DNA of 64,000 nt. It comes from Streptomyces plumbidurans. GTDB taxonomy: Bacteria > Actinomycetota > Actinomycetes > Streptomycetales > Streptomycetaceae. The stretch covers positions 1 through 64,000 of the forward strand of contig NZ_JAFJSY010000051.1 in assembly GCF_019857225.1 (NCBI RefSeq), given 5' to 3'. The notes below the pieces were generated by a model that did not search any database, was not told the origin of the DNA, and was given only the letters and a program-made list of their open reading frames with translations. The position numbers and the translations under genes were made by a program. Positions 33,224 through 42,757 of the stretch are shown piece after piece. Each line of letters begins with the position of its first letter. The first letter of the stretch is position 1.

Positions 33224-34045
33224 ATGGACGCGCTGCTCGACATATCCGGACTGCGGAAGGTCTACGAGGGCTCGGGCCGCCGCGTGGAGGCGGTGCGCGA
33301 CCTGACCTTCACGGTGGAGTCCGGCGAACTCGTCTGTGTCGTCGGCCCGTCGGGCTGCGGCAAGACGACGCTGCTGAAATGCCTGGGCGGGCTGCTCGCC
33401 CCGACCGGAGGGCAGGTGCTGTTCGCGGGAAAGCCGGTGAGCGGGCCGCCGCCGGGGATGGCGCTGGTCTTCCAGGAGTACGGGCGCAGCCTCTTCCCCT
33501 GGATGCGGGTCGCCGAGAACGTCGAACTCCCCCTCAAACACAAGGGATTGAGCAAGTCCAGGCGCAAGGAACTGGTCGCGGACGCCCTCGCCTCGGTCGG
33601 TCTCGCGGACGCCGCCGGTGCCTATCCCTGGCAGCTGTCCGGCGGTATGCAGCAGCGCGTCGCCATCGCCCGCGCGCTCGCCTACGAGCCCGACGTCCTG
33701 CTGATGGACGAGCCGTTCGCCGCCGTCGACGCGCAGACCCGCGCGGACCTGGAGGACCTCGTCCGCGGCCTGTGGCGGGAGCGCGGCATCACGATCCTGT
33801 TCGTCACCCACGACATCGACGAGGCCGTCTACCTCGGTGAGCGGGTCGTCGTCCTGTCGGCCTCCCCCACCGTCGTGCAGGAGCAGCTGAAGGTGGATCT
33901 GCCCGACGAGCGGGACCAGTTGAACACCCGCGTGGCCCCGCGCTTCGCCGAACTGCGCACCCATGTCTACGAGCAGATCCAGGCGGCGAAGCGCGGGAAG
34001 GCGGACCCGGAGAGCGGCAAGGCGGACCCGGCCGACCGGCCCTGA
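33224..34045 (+). CDS. ABC transporter ATP-binding protein (SsuB-like)
   Basis: A protein of 273 residues. Walker A GPSGCGKTTLL, Q-loop LVFQEYGRSLFPW, signature LSGGMQQRVAIARAL, Walker B VLLMDEPFAAVD and the His switch VTHDIDEA are all present. The ATG at 33224 has AAAGGG upstream; the GTG at 33200, overlapping the previous stop, would add eight residues and cannot be excluded. Its 3' end is three bases from the convergent haemoglobin gene. Confidence 0.92.
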   Translation: MDALLDISGLRKVYEGSGRRVEAVRDLTFTVESGELVCVVGPSGCGKTTLLKCLGGLLAPTGGQVLFAGKPVSGPPPGMALVFQEYGRSLFPWMRVAENVELPLKHKGLSKSRRKELVADALASVGLADAAGAYPWQLSGGMQQRVAIARALAYEPDVLLMDEPFAAVDAQTRADLEDLVRGLWRERGITILFVTHDIDEAVYLGERVVVLSASPTVVQEQLKVDLPDERDQLNTRVAPRFAELRTHVYEQIQAAKRGKADPESGKADPADRP

Positions 34046-34048
34046 GCG

Positions 34049-34444
34049 TCAGGCGGTGACGATCTCCTGCTGCAGCGGCAGCAGGCTCTGCGCGATCGTG
34101 CCGATGGTGTCCTCGTCGACGCCCGCCTCGGTGAGCGCCCCGGCGAGATGGGTCACCACCCGGTCGAAGGCGTCCTGCGTGACGGCCAGGTGCGCGTGGG
34201 CCGTGCGCATCGAGCGCCCGGAGTAGGGGCGGGTGGCCCCGAGCGCCTGGCCGATGAAACGGCGCTGGTGCTGCTTGAGCCGGTCCAGATCCACGCCCGT
34301 GAAGTACGGCCGCAGATCCGGGTCGCTCAGTACCTTGTCGTAGAAGAGGTCGACGACGGCCCCGACGGCCTCCTCCCCTCCGAGTTGTTCGTAGAGGGTC
34401 GGGGAGGCTGCCGGGGCCGGCGTGCCGGCGGTGGAGTCGGTCAT
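34049..34444 (-). CDS. glbN: group 1 truncated haemoglobin
   Basis: A protein of 131 residues, normal for the family. LYEQLGGEEAVGAVVDLFYDKVLSDPDLRPYF is the start of the 2-on-2 globin fold (quoted in part: LGGEEAVGAVVDLFYDKV), and AHAHLAVTQDAFDRVV holds the proximal His. A Pro/Ala-rich 15-residue extension precedes it. Truncated haemoglobins bind O2 or NO and are thought to give protection from NO. Convergent with the ABC operon. Confidence 0.9.
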   Translation of the reverse strand: MTDSTAGTPAPAASPTLYEQLGGEEAVGAVVDLFYDKVLSDPDLRPYFTGVDLDRLKQHQRRFIGQALGATRPYSGRSMRTAHAHLAVTQDAFDRVVTHLAGALTEAGVDEDTIGTIAQSLLPLQQEIVTA

Positions 34445-34587
34445 GGCGTCAGGGTCGCCACACCGTCTTGCCGCCGCGTGAGCGGGCCGTTACCGGGCTG
34501 TCAGAACCGCCTCAGTCGGGATCCTGGCCGCGGGGAAGTCTTCGCAACGGACTGCTCACGAGCCGAACTCATGCCTGAAACACCGCC

Positions 34588-36750
34588 TCAGTTCGTCAGA
34601 TACGCCTCCACCTCGCTGAACTGCCCCGCCGGCCAACCCGTGTTGGCCGTGACCGTCAACCGCAGGTAGCGCAGGTCGGTGCTCGCCGGGAGGGAGACGG
34701 TGGCCGTGTTGCCGGTGGCCGGGTCGAAGCGGTAGCCGGTGGAGCCGACGACGGTCGAGTAGTTCGAGCCGTCGGTGCTGCCCAGCACGGTGACCGTCTG
34801 GGTGCGTGCGGCCCAGGCGGACGACGGCGGGAGCTTCAGCGCCAGCTTGCGCACGGCCTGCGTCGAGCCGAGGTCGACCGTCAGCGACTGCGGGAAGGCG
34901 TTGTTGGTCGACTCCCAGTAGGTGTTCGCGTCGCCGTCGACCGCCTTGCCCGGGGTGTAGACGTCCTGTGAGCCGGTCGCGGTGGCCGGGCGGCCCTTGG
35001 CGAGGTTGCGGTTCGGGTCCGGGTCGGTGTTGCCCTGGCCGGGCTGCGGCCAGGTCGAGCAGTCGCTCCAGGTGCTGCTCCAGCCGGAGTTGCCGCCTCC
35101 GTCGTTGATCGTGAACGTGCCGGAGCCGGACGGGTAGGGGCAGTTGTAGATGCCGGCCGCGCCGACGCCGGTGGCCTGGACGTTGCTGAACTTCGCCGTG
35201 CCCTGTGCCTCCGCCTGGACGACGACCGTGCCGGTGTTCTTCACCGTCGCCCCGCTGACGTTGACGTTGCCGGTCGAGTAGCCGTGTCCGCCGCCGGAGA
35301 CGAACTCGAAGGCGCCGTAGGGGCTGTCGGTGATCGTGGTGTCGGTGATGTTCACGGTGGCGTTCACCGCGCTGTCGTAGGAGTCGACGCGCAGCGCGCC
35401 CATCGGATGGTTCCAGTTGGGGTTCATCGCGCCGGTGCGCACGAGCGTGTTCCCGGAGACGGTGATCGTGCCGGCCAGCGGGGAGAAGGGGTCGAGGAAC
35501 TTCTGGTTGGAGATCGCGATGCCGCTGCCGAGGGCGTTGGTGTCGGAGACCAGGTTGTCGCTGACGGTGATGTCGGTGCCGCCGTAGATCGCGATGCCGT
35601 TGGCGAGGTTGGGCTGCGAGATGGTGTTGTTCTCGAAGCTGCTGTTGCTGTCCGCGCCGTTCAGGGACCACATGGCGAGCGAGTCGTCACCCTGGTTGCG
35701 CAGGAAGTTGCCGCGAACGCGGACCCCGTGCGCGTTGCCGTTGAGGTTGAGGCCGTCGGCGGTGGTGTCGAGGATGCGGTTGTTCTCGACGACGAGGTTG
35801 TCGTTGTTGCCCGTCAGCCACAGGCCGACCTTCATGTGCTGGATCCACATGCCGGAGACCGAACTGTTCGGCCCGAGCGAGCCGTTGACGAAGTTGTCCG
35901 GGTTGGAGTCGACGCGCTCGGTGACCTCGCCGATCACCGCGAAGTCCTTGATGTGCACGCCGCCGGAGGAGCTGGACTGGTCGATGAAACGGGAGGTGTG
36001 CACGACCGAGTACCAGCTGCCCGCGCCCTGCAGCGTGACGTTCTGGACGCCGCTGAGCGAGGACGTCAGCTTGTAGTCGCCCGGCGGGATCCACACCACT
36101 CCACCCTGGGCGGCGGCGATCGCGTCCCTGAAGGCCTGCGTGGAGTCGCCGTTCCCGCTCGGGTCGGCGCCCTTGGAGGTGACCGAGACGGAGCCCGCGG
36201 GCTGGGTGGCCTCCCCGCCGACCTGCTCGAAGTCCGCCACGTCGACGGTGACTTGGGTGCCGGTCGACTCGAAGGCGACCTTGTCGCCCGCCTGGACGCT
36301 CTGCCCGAGCAGCATCCGGGCGTTGTCGAAGAAGTGGTGCGTCTTGGCGCCGGCGATCCAACCGGTGTCGACGTACGAGTACTTGGAGGTCACCGGGAGC
36401 GTCTTGGCGAGCTTGGTGCCGTTGACGTACACGTTGAGCGAGCCCGACTGGCCGTCGGGGACGTTGTACGAGACGTTCACCGCGTTGCTCGCGCGCGGCA
36501 CCGTGAACTCCACGCGCTGGCCCGAGTTCAGGCGCACGGCCTGGCGTCCGGAGGCCTCGGAAGCGACGGTGCCCTGGGTGTAGTCGGGGCCGATCTTGGT
36601 GCCGGTGGTGGTGGCGGACTCGGCCTCCACGGAGGTGAAGGGCAGGCTCGCGCCCGCTGCCGCATGGGCGGCGGGGACGGTGGCGGTGAGCAGTCCGGCG
36701 GAGAGGGCGACCACCATGGCGGCGGGCATGCCCCTGACAGTTCTGTGCAT
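34588..36750 (-). CDS. secreted GH87-type alpha-1,3-glucanase (mycodextranase-like) with CBMs
   Basis: A protein of 720 residues. The signal peptide (MPAAMVVALSAGLLTATVPA) ends at AHAAAG. Residues about 38-190 form a CBM6/35-like jelly roll (FTSVEAESATTTGTKIG). Residues about 195-560 are a right-handed beta-helix with GADPSGNGDSTQAFRDAIAA and VVWIPPGDYKLTSSLSGVQN, matching GH87 alpha-1,3-glucanases. Residues about 585-720 are a discoidin/F5-8C domain (GKAVDGDANTYWES). It should cut alpha-1,3-glucan, as found in fungal walls. Last gene of an operon with GH13 and a sugar ABC importer. Confidence 0.85.
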   Translation of the reverse strand: MHRTVRGMPAAMVVALSAGLLTATVPAAHAAAGASLPFTSVEAESATTTGTKIGPDYTQGTVASEASGRQAVRLNSGQRVEFTVPRASNAVNVSYNVPDGQSGSLNVYVNGTKLAKTLPVTSKYSYVDTGWIAGAKTHHFFDNARMLLGQSVQAGDKVAFESTGTQVTVDVADFEQVGGEATQPAGSVSVTSKGADPSGNGDSTQAFRDAIAAAQGGVVWIPPGDYKLTSSLSGVQNVTLQGAGSWYSVVHTSRFIDQSSSSGGVHIKDFAVIGEVTERVDSNPDNFVNGSLGPNSSVSGMWIQHMKVGLWLTGNNDNLVVENNRILDTTADGLNLNGNAHGVRVRGNFLRNQGDDSLAMWSLNGADSNSSFENNTISQPNLANGIAIYGGTDITVSDNLVSDTNALGSGIAISNQKFLDPFSPLAGTITVSGNTLVRTGAMNPNWNHPMGALRVDSYDSAVNATVNITDTTITDSPYGAFEFVSGGGHGYSTGNVNVSGATVKNTGTVVVQAEAQGTAKFSNVQATGVGAAGIYNCPYPSGSGTFTINDGGGNSGWSSTWSDCSTWPQPGQGNTDPDPNRNLAKGRPATATGSQDVYTPGKAVDGDANTYWESTNNAFPQSLTVDLGSTQAVRKLALKLPPSSAWAARTQTVTVLGSTDGSNYSTVVGSTGYRFDPATGNTATVSLPASTDLRYLRLTVTANTGWPAGQFSEVEAYLTN

Positions 36751-36806
36751 GTGCTGATCCCTTCGAGGTGGGGGTGCGGGGATAGCGGGACGTGCGCGGT
36801 GCGGGC

Positions 36807-38435
36807 TCAGCTGCGCAGCCAGACCGCGGTGTCCTTCGGCAGCCGTCCCTGGGCGTCCAAGGGGGCGCTGCCGAGGAGGAGTTCGGTGTGGGCAGGCAGC
36901 TCGGCGGGGGTGTCGCCGAGGTTGACCACGCACAGGGCGCCGGCGCGGGTGAAGGCGAGGACGCCGTCGGGCGCGGGCAGCCAGGTGAGCGGGCCGGTGC
37001 CGAAGAGGGGGCGCAGCCGGATGCCCTCGCGGTAGAGGGTGAGCATCGAGGCGGGGTCGGTGGCCTGGAGGTCTGCGGCGTACGCGGACCAGCCTTCGGG
37101 CTGCGGCAGCCACGGCTCCTGCCGGGAGCCGAAACCGGCGTACGGCGCCTCCGCGGACCAGGGCAGCGGGACGCGGCAGCCGTCGCGGCCGGGGTCGGTG
37201 CCGCCGGAGCGGAAGTACATCGGGTCCTTGATGCTCTCGCGCGGCACGTCGACTTCCGGCAGGCCGAGTTCCTCGCCCTGATAGAGGTAGAGGGCGCCGG
37301 GCAGGGCGAGCGAGAGCAGGGCGGCGGCGCGGGCACGCCGGGTGCCGAGGGCGAGGTCGGTCGGGGTGCCGAAGGCCTTGGCGGCGAAGTCGAACCCGGT
37401 GTCGTCGCGGCCGTAGCGGGTGACGGTCCGGGTGACGTCGTGGTTGCACAGCACCCAGGTGGCCGGCGCGCCCACCGGGGCGTGCTCGGCGAGCGTCGTG
37501 TCGATCGACGTCCGCAGCCGGTCCGCGTCCCAAGGGCAGGACAGGAACGAGAAGTTGAAGGCGGTGTGCAGCTCGTCGGGGCGCAGGTAGCGGGCGAAGC
37601 GTTCGGCGTCCGGCAGCCACACCTCGCCGACGAACACCCCGTCGTACTCGTCGGCCACGGCCCGCCAGGAGCGGTAGATGTCGTGGAGTTCGTCGCGGTC
37701 GACGAAGGGGTTTCGGTCGCGGCCCTCGACGAAGTCGGGCAGTTCGGGATCCTTGGCGAGCAGCGCCGCCGAGTCGATGCGGACGCCCGCCACTCCCCGC
37801 TCGAACCAGAACCGCAGGATGTCCTCGTGCTCCTGGCGCACCGCCGGGTGCGCCCAGTTCAGGTCGGGCTGCTCGGGCGTGAACAGGTGCAGATACCAGT
37901 CGCCGTCGGGCAGCCGCGTCCACACGGGCTCGGTGGAGCCGACGAACTGCGACGGCCAGTCGTTGGGCGGGAGTTGGCCGTGCTCACCGCGTCCGGGCCG
38001 GAAGTGGAACATCTCGCGCCCGGGGCTGCCGGGCCCGGCCGCGAGCGCGGCCCGGAACCACGGGTGCTGGTCGGAGACATGGTTGGGCACGATGTCGACG
38101 ATGGTGCGGATGCCCAGCTCGCGGGCCTCGGCGATGAGCTTCTCCGCCTCGGCGAGGGTGCCGAAGGACGGGTCGATCGCACGGTAGTCGGCGACGTCGT
38201 AGCCGCCGTCCTTCATCGGTGACAGATACCAGGGGGTGAACCACAGGGCGTTCACGCCGAGTTCGGCGAGATACGGCAGCCGGGAGCGGACGCCCGCGAG
38301 GTCGCCGGTGCCGTCGCCGTCGGCATCGGCGAAGCTGCGGACGTAGACCTGGTAGATGACCGCGGAGCGCCACCAATTCCCATGGTCCCGCGTGTCGTTG
38401 GCTTCGTCCTTCTGGGCAGGGGAGGGCTGTCCCAC
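36807..38435 (-). CDS. GH13 alpha-glucosidase
   Basis: A protein of 542 residues with the GH13 conserved regions: DIVPNHVSDQHPWF, GVRIDSAALL (nucleophile Asp near 219), VFVGEVWLP (acid/base Glu near 269) and LCNHDVTR (third Asp near 331). No signal peptide, so it acts in the cytoplasm on imported malto- or nigero-oligosaccharides. The GTG at 38435 is used, with AAAGG upstream. It lies between the importer genes and the secreted GH87 gene, implying that glucanase products are imported and then split to glucose. Confidence 0.92.
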   Translation of the reverse strand: MGQPSPAQKDEANDTRDHGNWWRSAVIYQVYVRSFADADGDGTGDLAGVRSRLPYLAELGVNALWFTPWYLSPMKDGGYDVADYRAIDPSFGTLAEAEKLIAEARELGIRTIVDIVPNHVSDQHPWFRAALAAGPGSPGREMFHFRPGRGEHGQLPPNDWPSQFVGSTEPVWTRLPDGDWYLHLFTPEQPDLNWAHPAVRQEHEDILRFWFERGVAGVRIDSAALLAKDPELPDFVEGRDRNPFVDRDELHDIYRSWRAVADEYDGVFVGEVWLPDAERFARYLRPDELHTAFNFSFLSCPWDADRLRTSIDTTLAEHAPVGAPATWVLCNHDVTRTVTRYGRDDTGFDFAAKAFGTPTDLALGTRRARAAALLSLALPGALYLYQGEELGLPEVDVPRESIKDPMYFRSGGTDPGRDGCRVPLPWSAEAPYAGFGSRQEPWLPQPEGWSAYAADLQATDPASMLTLYREGIRLRPLFGTGPLTWLPAPDGVLAFTRAGALCVVNLGDTPAELPAHTELLLGSAPLDAQGRLPKDTAVWLRS

Positions 38436-38465
38436 TGTGCATGCCTTTCTGTCGAAGGGAGGGCG

Positions 38466-39344
38466 TCAGCCCTTCGTGCTGCCCGCGCTGATCCCGGCGA
38501 TGATGTGCCGCTGGAAGACCAGGAACAGCGCGACCATCGGGATGCTGGCGATGACCATCGCGGCGATGAGCACGGTGAGCTGGATGTTCTGCGACAGCTG
38601 GACCAGGGCCACACTGATCGGCTGCTTGCCGGTGTCGGAGAAGACCATCAGCGGCCACAGGAAGTCCTGCCAGACGGCCACCAGGGCGAAGATCGACACG
38701 ACTCCGAGGACCGGCCGCGACATGGGCAGCACGATCGACCAGAGCGTGCGCAGCTTTCCGGCGCCGTCCATCTCGGCGGCCTCCAGCACGTCGCGGGGAA
38801 GCTGATCGAAGAACCGCTTGAGCAGATAGAGGTTGAAGGCGTTGGCGACGGCCGGCAGCCAGATGGCCAGCGGGTCGTTGAGCAGGCTGGTGTGGATGAA
38901 CGGCAGGTCGGCGACGGTCAGGTACTTGGGTACGACCAGGGCCTGTGCCGGGACCATCAGCGTGGCGAGGATGCCGCCGAGGATCACCTTGCCGAAGGCG
39001 GGCTTGAGCTTGGACAGGGCGTAGGCGGCGGCTGTGCAGAACACGATCTGGAACGCCCAGGCGCCGGCCGCCTGCACCACCGTGTTCCACAGGTGCTCGG
39101 GCAGCTGCATCAGGTCCCAGGCGTCGGTGTAGCCGCTGAGATGCCACTGCTTGGGCACGAGACTCGGCGGTGTCTGCGCGATCTCGTCCGGAGACTTCAG
39201 GGCGCCGGTCACCATCCAGTACACGGGGAAGAGGAAGGCAAGGGCGAAGAGGAGGACGACCGTTGTGAAGACGGTCCAGTAGATGGCCTTGCCGCGCGGG
39301 CGGGCGAGTGCCGCCGGGGAGACAAGGGTGCGGGTGGCGCTCAT
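38466..39344 (-). CDS. sugar ABC transporter permease (MalG-like)
   Basis: A protein of 292 residues with six membrane segments and EAA motif LEAAEMDGAGKLRTLWSIVLP. FPVYWMVTGALKS at the N-terminus and the C-terminal QRHIIAGISAGSTKG are typical of carbohydrate uptake (CUT1) permeases. The start overlaps the upstream permease stop (ATGA). Second transmembrane subunit of the importer. Confidence 0.92.
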   Translation of the reverse strand: MSATRTLVSPAALARPRGKAIYWTVFTTVVLLFALAFLFPVYWMVTGALKSPDEIAQTPPSLVPKQWHLSGYTDAWDLMQLPEHLWNTVVQAAGAWAFQIVFCTAAAYALSKLKPAFGKVILGGILATLMVPAQALVVPKYLTVADLPFIHTSLLNDPLAIWLPAVANAFNLYLLKRFFDQLPRDVLEAAEMDGAGKLRTLWSIVLPMSRPVLGVVSIFALVAVWQDFLWPLMVFSDTGKQPISVALVQLSQNIQLTVLIAAMVIASIPMVALFLVFQRHIIAGISAGSTKG

Positions 39345-40297
39345 GCGGCCTCCTCTCCGGAGCGGGTGAGCCGCAGATAGACGGCGGAGAAGGCGCCGAG
39401 CAGCACGAGGAGCATCACGCTGAGTGCGCAGGCGCCGCCGAAGTCGTTGTAGAGGAAGGCGTACTTGTAGATCAGGTACAGCACGGTGACCGTGGCGTTC
39501 TCCGGGCCGCCGCCCGTGATCACGAACGGCTCGGTGAAGATCTGCATCGTGGCGATGATCTGAAGGAGCATCAGCATCAGGATGACGAACCGTGTCTGAG
39601 GGATCGTCACGTGCCGGATGCGCTGCAGGAGGCTCGCGCCGTCGAGTTCGGCGGCCTCGTACAGCTCGCCGGGGATCGACTGCAGGGCGGCGAGATAGAT
39701 CAGGACGGTGCCGCCCATGTTGGCCCAAGTGGCCACGATCACCAGGGAGATGAGCGCGGTGTCGGCGCCGTTGGACCAGTTCGAGGTGGGCAGGTGCACA
39801 AAGCGCAGGGCCTCGTTGGCAAGGCCCGCGCCGGGGTCGTAGAACCACTTCCACAGCAGGGCGCTGACCACCGGCGGGATCATCACCGGGAGGTAGACCA
39901 CGACCCTGAAGAAGGCCTTGGCATGGCGGAGTTCGTTGAGGACCAGGGCCATCACGAAGGGGATCGCGAAGCCGATCAGCAGGGCGAGCAGGGTGAAGGT
40001 CAGGGTGTTGCGCCAGGCCGCGGAGAACTCCGGGTCGTGCCAGACACGGGTGAAGTTGGCGGTGCCGACCCACTCGGGCGGGGAGCCCGGCGTGTACTTC
40101 TGGAAGGCGATCACGACGGCGCGGATCGCCGGGTACCAGGAGAACAGGGCGAAGCAGATCAGGCCGCCCAGGAGGAATCCGTAGGCGCGCACCTGGTCGG
40201 CGAGGCGGCGCCGCCTCCGGTCCCCTGCCGGGGGCGGCGCCTGCACCGGGCGTACGGCGACCTTGCCGATCGGTCGCCGCTCGGCCGTCTTCGTCAT
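39341..40297 (-). CDS. sugar ABC transporter permease (MalF-like)
   Basis: A protein of 318 residues. A cytoplasmic basic N-terminus is followed by six membrane segments with EAA motif YEAAELDGASLLQRIRHVTIP and the CUT1 end block TEPFVITGGGPENATVTV. It partners the MalG-like gene. No ATPase gene is in the operon, so it likely uses a shared MsiK-type ATPase, as is known for Streptomyces sugar importers. Confidence 0.92.
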   Translation of the reverse strand: MTKTAERRPIGKVAVRPVQAPPPAGDRRRRRLADQVRAYGFLLGGLICFALFSWYPAIRAVVIAFQKYTPGSPPEWVGTANFTRVWHDPEFSAAWRNTLTFTLLALLIGFAIPFVMALVLNELRHAKAFFRVVVYLPVMIPPVVSALLWKWFYDPGAGLANEALRFVHLPTSNWSNGADTALISLVIVATWANMGGTVLIYLAALQSIPGELYEAAELDGASLLQRIRHVTIPQTRFVILMLMLLQIIATMQIFTEPFVITGGGPENATVTVLYLIYKYAFLYNDFGGACALSVMLLVLLGAFSAVYLRLTRSGEEAA

Positions 40298-40299
40298 GC

Positions 40300-41649
40300 T
40301 CAGCCCCGCGCCAGGATGCTGTCGATCTTGCCGGAGGCTTCCTTGAGCAGCTGGTCGATGTTCGCGTCCTTCTTGGTCAGGACGGCGGAGACGGTGCCGT
40401 CGAGGACGGAGTAGATCTGCTGCGCGTTCGGCGGCTCGATCTTCATCTGGAGCTGCTGGTTGCCGTCGAGGAAGGTCTGGTAGTTCTCCACCGGCACGTT
40501 GGCGTTGGCCTTCTTGATCTGCTGGTCCTTGGCGTCGGCGGCGCCGGTGAAAAGGCGCGGCTCGGGCAGTCCGACGGGTGCGTCGTTCTTCTTGGCGCGG
40601 GCGTAGTCCCCGAGGAAGCCGTCGCCGGGGGTGAGGAACATGGAGTCGAGCCACTTCAGGCCGGCGCGGATCTGCGCGGGGGTGTCGTGCTTGTTGAACA
40701 TGTAGCCGTCGCCGCCGATGAGCGTGCCCTTGCCGCCGGGCATCGGGGCGAGCGCGAGATCCTTGTAGTTGCCGCCCTTCTCCTTCACCAGGATCGGGAT
40801 GTTGTCGGGGGCGGAGAGATACATGCCGAGCTTGCCCGAACCCATCATCTGCTGCACGTCGTTGATGACGAGGAGCTGCTTGCTGCCCATCGAGTTGTCG
40901 TTCCAGCGCATGTCGTGCAGGTTCTGCAGGACGGCGTGGCCCTCGGGGGTGTCGACGGAGGCCTTCTTGCCGTCGGCGCTGACGACGTCGCCGCCCTGGG
41001 AGTACATCTCGGCGGTGAAGTGCCAACCCCCTTGGTTCTGGGCGCTGTAGTCGGCGTATCCGACGGTGCCGCCTCCGAGCGCGGCGATCTTCTTGGCGTC
41101 GGCGCGGACCTCTTCCCAGGTGGCCGGGGGCTTGTCGGGGTCGAGGCCGGCCTTCTGGAAGAGCTTGCGGTTGTAGATCAGACCCATCGAGTAGCCGGTG
41201 CGCGGGACGCCGTAGATCTTCCCGTCGACGGTGTAGATGTCGCGCAGTTGCTGCTGGATGGTGTCGTAGCTCTTCAACTGCTTGATGTACGGGGTGAGAT
41301 CGGCCGCCTGGTTGATGTCGACGACGTGCTTGGCGTCGGTGAAGTACGTGTAGAACACGTCCTCCATCTGGCCGCCGGCGAGCTTGGCGTCGAAGGTCTT
41401 CGGGTCCTGGCAGGGGAACGCGTCGTGCGCGACGACGTCGATGTCCGGGTTCTTCTTCTCGAAGGCGGCGACGTCCTGCTCGAAGAACCCCCGGTCGACC
41501 TTGGCGCTCTTGGGCGGTTCGCAGTTGACCGTGATGCGCGTTTTGCCGCTGGAGGAGTCGTCGTCGCTCGATCCGCATGCGGACGCGGTCAGAGCGAGCG
41601 AACAGACGCCGAGCGCGGCGAAGGTACGGCGGAACCCGGTGCTTCTCAT
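40300..41649 (-). CDS. sugar ABC transporter substrate-binding lipoprotein
   Basis: A protein of 449 residues. Lipobox LALTASAC near residues 19-26, then the SBP_bac_1 fold (TYFTDAKHVVDINQAADLTP, VDGKIYGVPRTGYSMGLIYN, GGKGTLIGGDGYMFNK). First gene of the alpha-glucan operon. The leader carries CGCAAG at 41712, resembling the repeats in front of the LacI regulator. Oligosaccharide specificity is inferred from the GH87 and GH13 neighbours. Confidence 0.92.
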   Translation of the reverse strand: MRSTGFRRTFAALGVCSLALTASACGSSDDDSSSGKTRITVNCEPPKSAKVDRGFFEQDVAAFEKKNPDIDVVAHDAFPCQDPKTFDAKLAGGQMEDVFYTYFTDAKHVVDINQAADLTPYIKQLKSYDTIQQQLRDIYTVDGKIYGVPRTGYSMGLIYNRKLFQKAGLDPDKPPATWEEVRADAKKIAALGGGTVGYADYSAQNQGGWHFTAEMYSQGGDVVSADGKKASVDTPEGHAVLQNLHDMRWNDNSMGSKQLLVINDVQQMMGSGKLGMYLSAPDNIPILVKEKGGNYKDLALAPMPGGKGTLIGGDGYMFNKHDTPAQIRAGLKWLDSMFLTPGDGFLGDYARAKKNDAPVGLPEPRLFTGAADAKDQQIKKANANVPVENYQTFLDGNQQLQMKIEPPNAQQIYSVLDGTVSAVLTKKDANIDQLLKEASGKIDSILARG

Positions 41650-41759
41650 CGGTGGACCCCTCTGGGCAGGAGCGGTGGGCGTCGCACACTCAAGCACCGC
41701 CGACATCCGAACGCAAGATGTCGCGCACAATTTGAAATTATTCGACAGCGGGATGGATC

Positions 41760-42755
41760 TCAGCTGCGAGGCGCCTGCGCGGTCGACCCCCTGACCACCA
41801 GCTCCGGCTCGAACAACAGCTCCTCGGCGGCTACGGAACTGCCGTTGATCTGCGCGTTGAGCAGCTCCACGGCCGCCCTCCCCATCGCCTCGATGGGCTG
41901 ACGGACGGTGGTCAGCGCGGGCTCGGTGCAGTTCATCAGCGCGGAGTCGTCGTAACCGACGACCGAGACCTGCGCGGGCACGCCGAGCCCCTTGCGCCGC
42001 GCGACCCTGATCACCCCGAGGGCGAGCGGGTCGCTGGCGCAGATGAAGCCGGTGACGCCCCGGTCGATGAGCCGGGAGGCCGCCGCGTGACCGCCCTCGA
42101 TGGAGAACATGGTCCGAGCGACGAACTCCTCCGGGAGGTCCCCCATCTCCCGGGCGGCGGCGAGCTTGCGCACCGAGGGCACATGGTCGGCCGGGCCGAG
42201 GACCAGACCGATCCGCTCGTGCCCGAGCGAGGCCAGATGCCGCCAGGCCTGCTCCACCGCCACCGCGTCGTCACAGGAGACGCCCGGGAAACCGAGGTCG
42301 TCGATGGAGGCGTTGACCAGCACCACCGGAATGTTGCGCTCGCCGAGCAGCCGGTAGTGGTCGTGCGGGGCGTCCGCCTGCGCGAACAGCCCGCCGGCGA
42401 AGACGACGCCGGAGACCTGCTGCTGCAGGAGAAGCTCCACGTAGTCGGCCTCGGAGACGCCGCCCTTGGTCTGGGTGCACAGCACCGGGGTGAGGCCCAG
42501 CTGGGCCAGGGCGCCGCCGATCACCTCGGCGAACGCCGGGAAGATCGGGTTCTGCAGCTCGGGCAGGACCAGGCCGACGAGCCGCGCGCGCTCGCCGCGC
42601 AGCTGGGTGGGCCGCTCGTAGCCGAGCACGTCCAGGGCGGAGAGCACCGCCTGCCGGGTGGACTCGGAGACCCCGGGTTTGCCGTTGAGCACCCGGCTGA
42701 CCGTGGCCTCGCTGACCCCGACCTTCTTCGCCACCTCAGCAAGTCGTCGCGTCAT
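41760..42755 (-). CDS. LacI family transcriptional regulator
   Basis: A protein of 331 residues. The LacI HTH RRLAEVAKKVGVSEATVSRV and hinge are followed by a periplasmic-binding-like effector domain (GFICASDPLALGVIRVARRK, VSVVGYDDSALMNCTEPALT). It lies immediately upstream of, and in the same direction as, the sugar importer operon. By analogy to MalR/AglR it should repress that operon until an oligosaccharide inducer is present. Repeats in its own leader suggest autoregulation. Confidence 0.93.
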   Translation of the reverse strand: MTRRLAEVAKKVGVSEATVSRVLNGKPGVSESTRQAVLSALDVLGYERPTQLRGERARLVGLVLPELQNPIFPAFAEVIGGALAQLGLTPVLCTQTKGGVSEADYVELLLQQQVSGVVFAGGLFAQADAPHDHYRLLGERNIPVVLVNASIDDLGFPGVSCDDAVAVEQAWRHLASLGHERIGLVLGPADHVPSVRKLAAAREMGDLPEEFVARTMFSIEGGHAAASRLIDRGVTGFICASDPLALGVIRVARRKGLGVPAQVSVVGYDDSALMNCTEPALTTVRQPIEAMGRAAVELLNAQINGSSVAAEELLFEPELVVRGSTAQAPRS

Positions 42756-42757
42756 GA

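Noticed and set aside
36807..38435. Trehalose synthase or oligo-1,6-glucosidase as the identity of the GH13 gene
   Set aside because: The conserved regions fit general alpha-glucosidases, and no feature seen favours trehalose synthase. Exact linkage specificity is left open.
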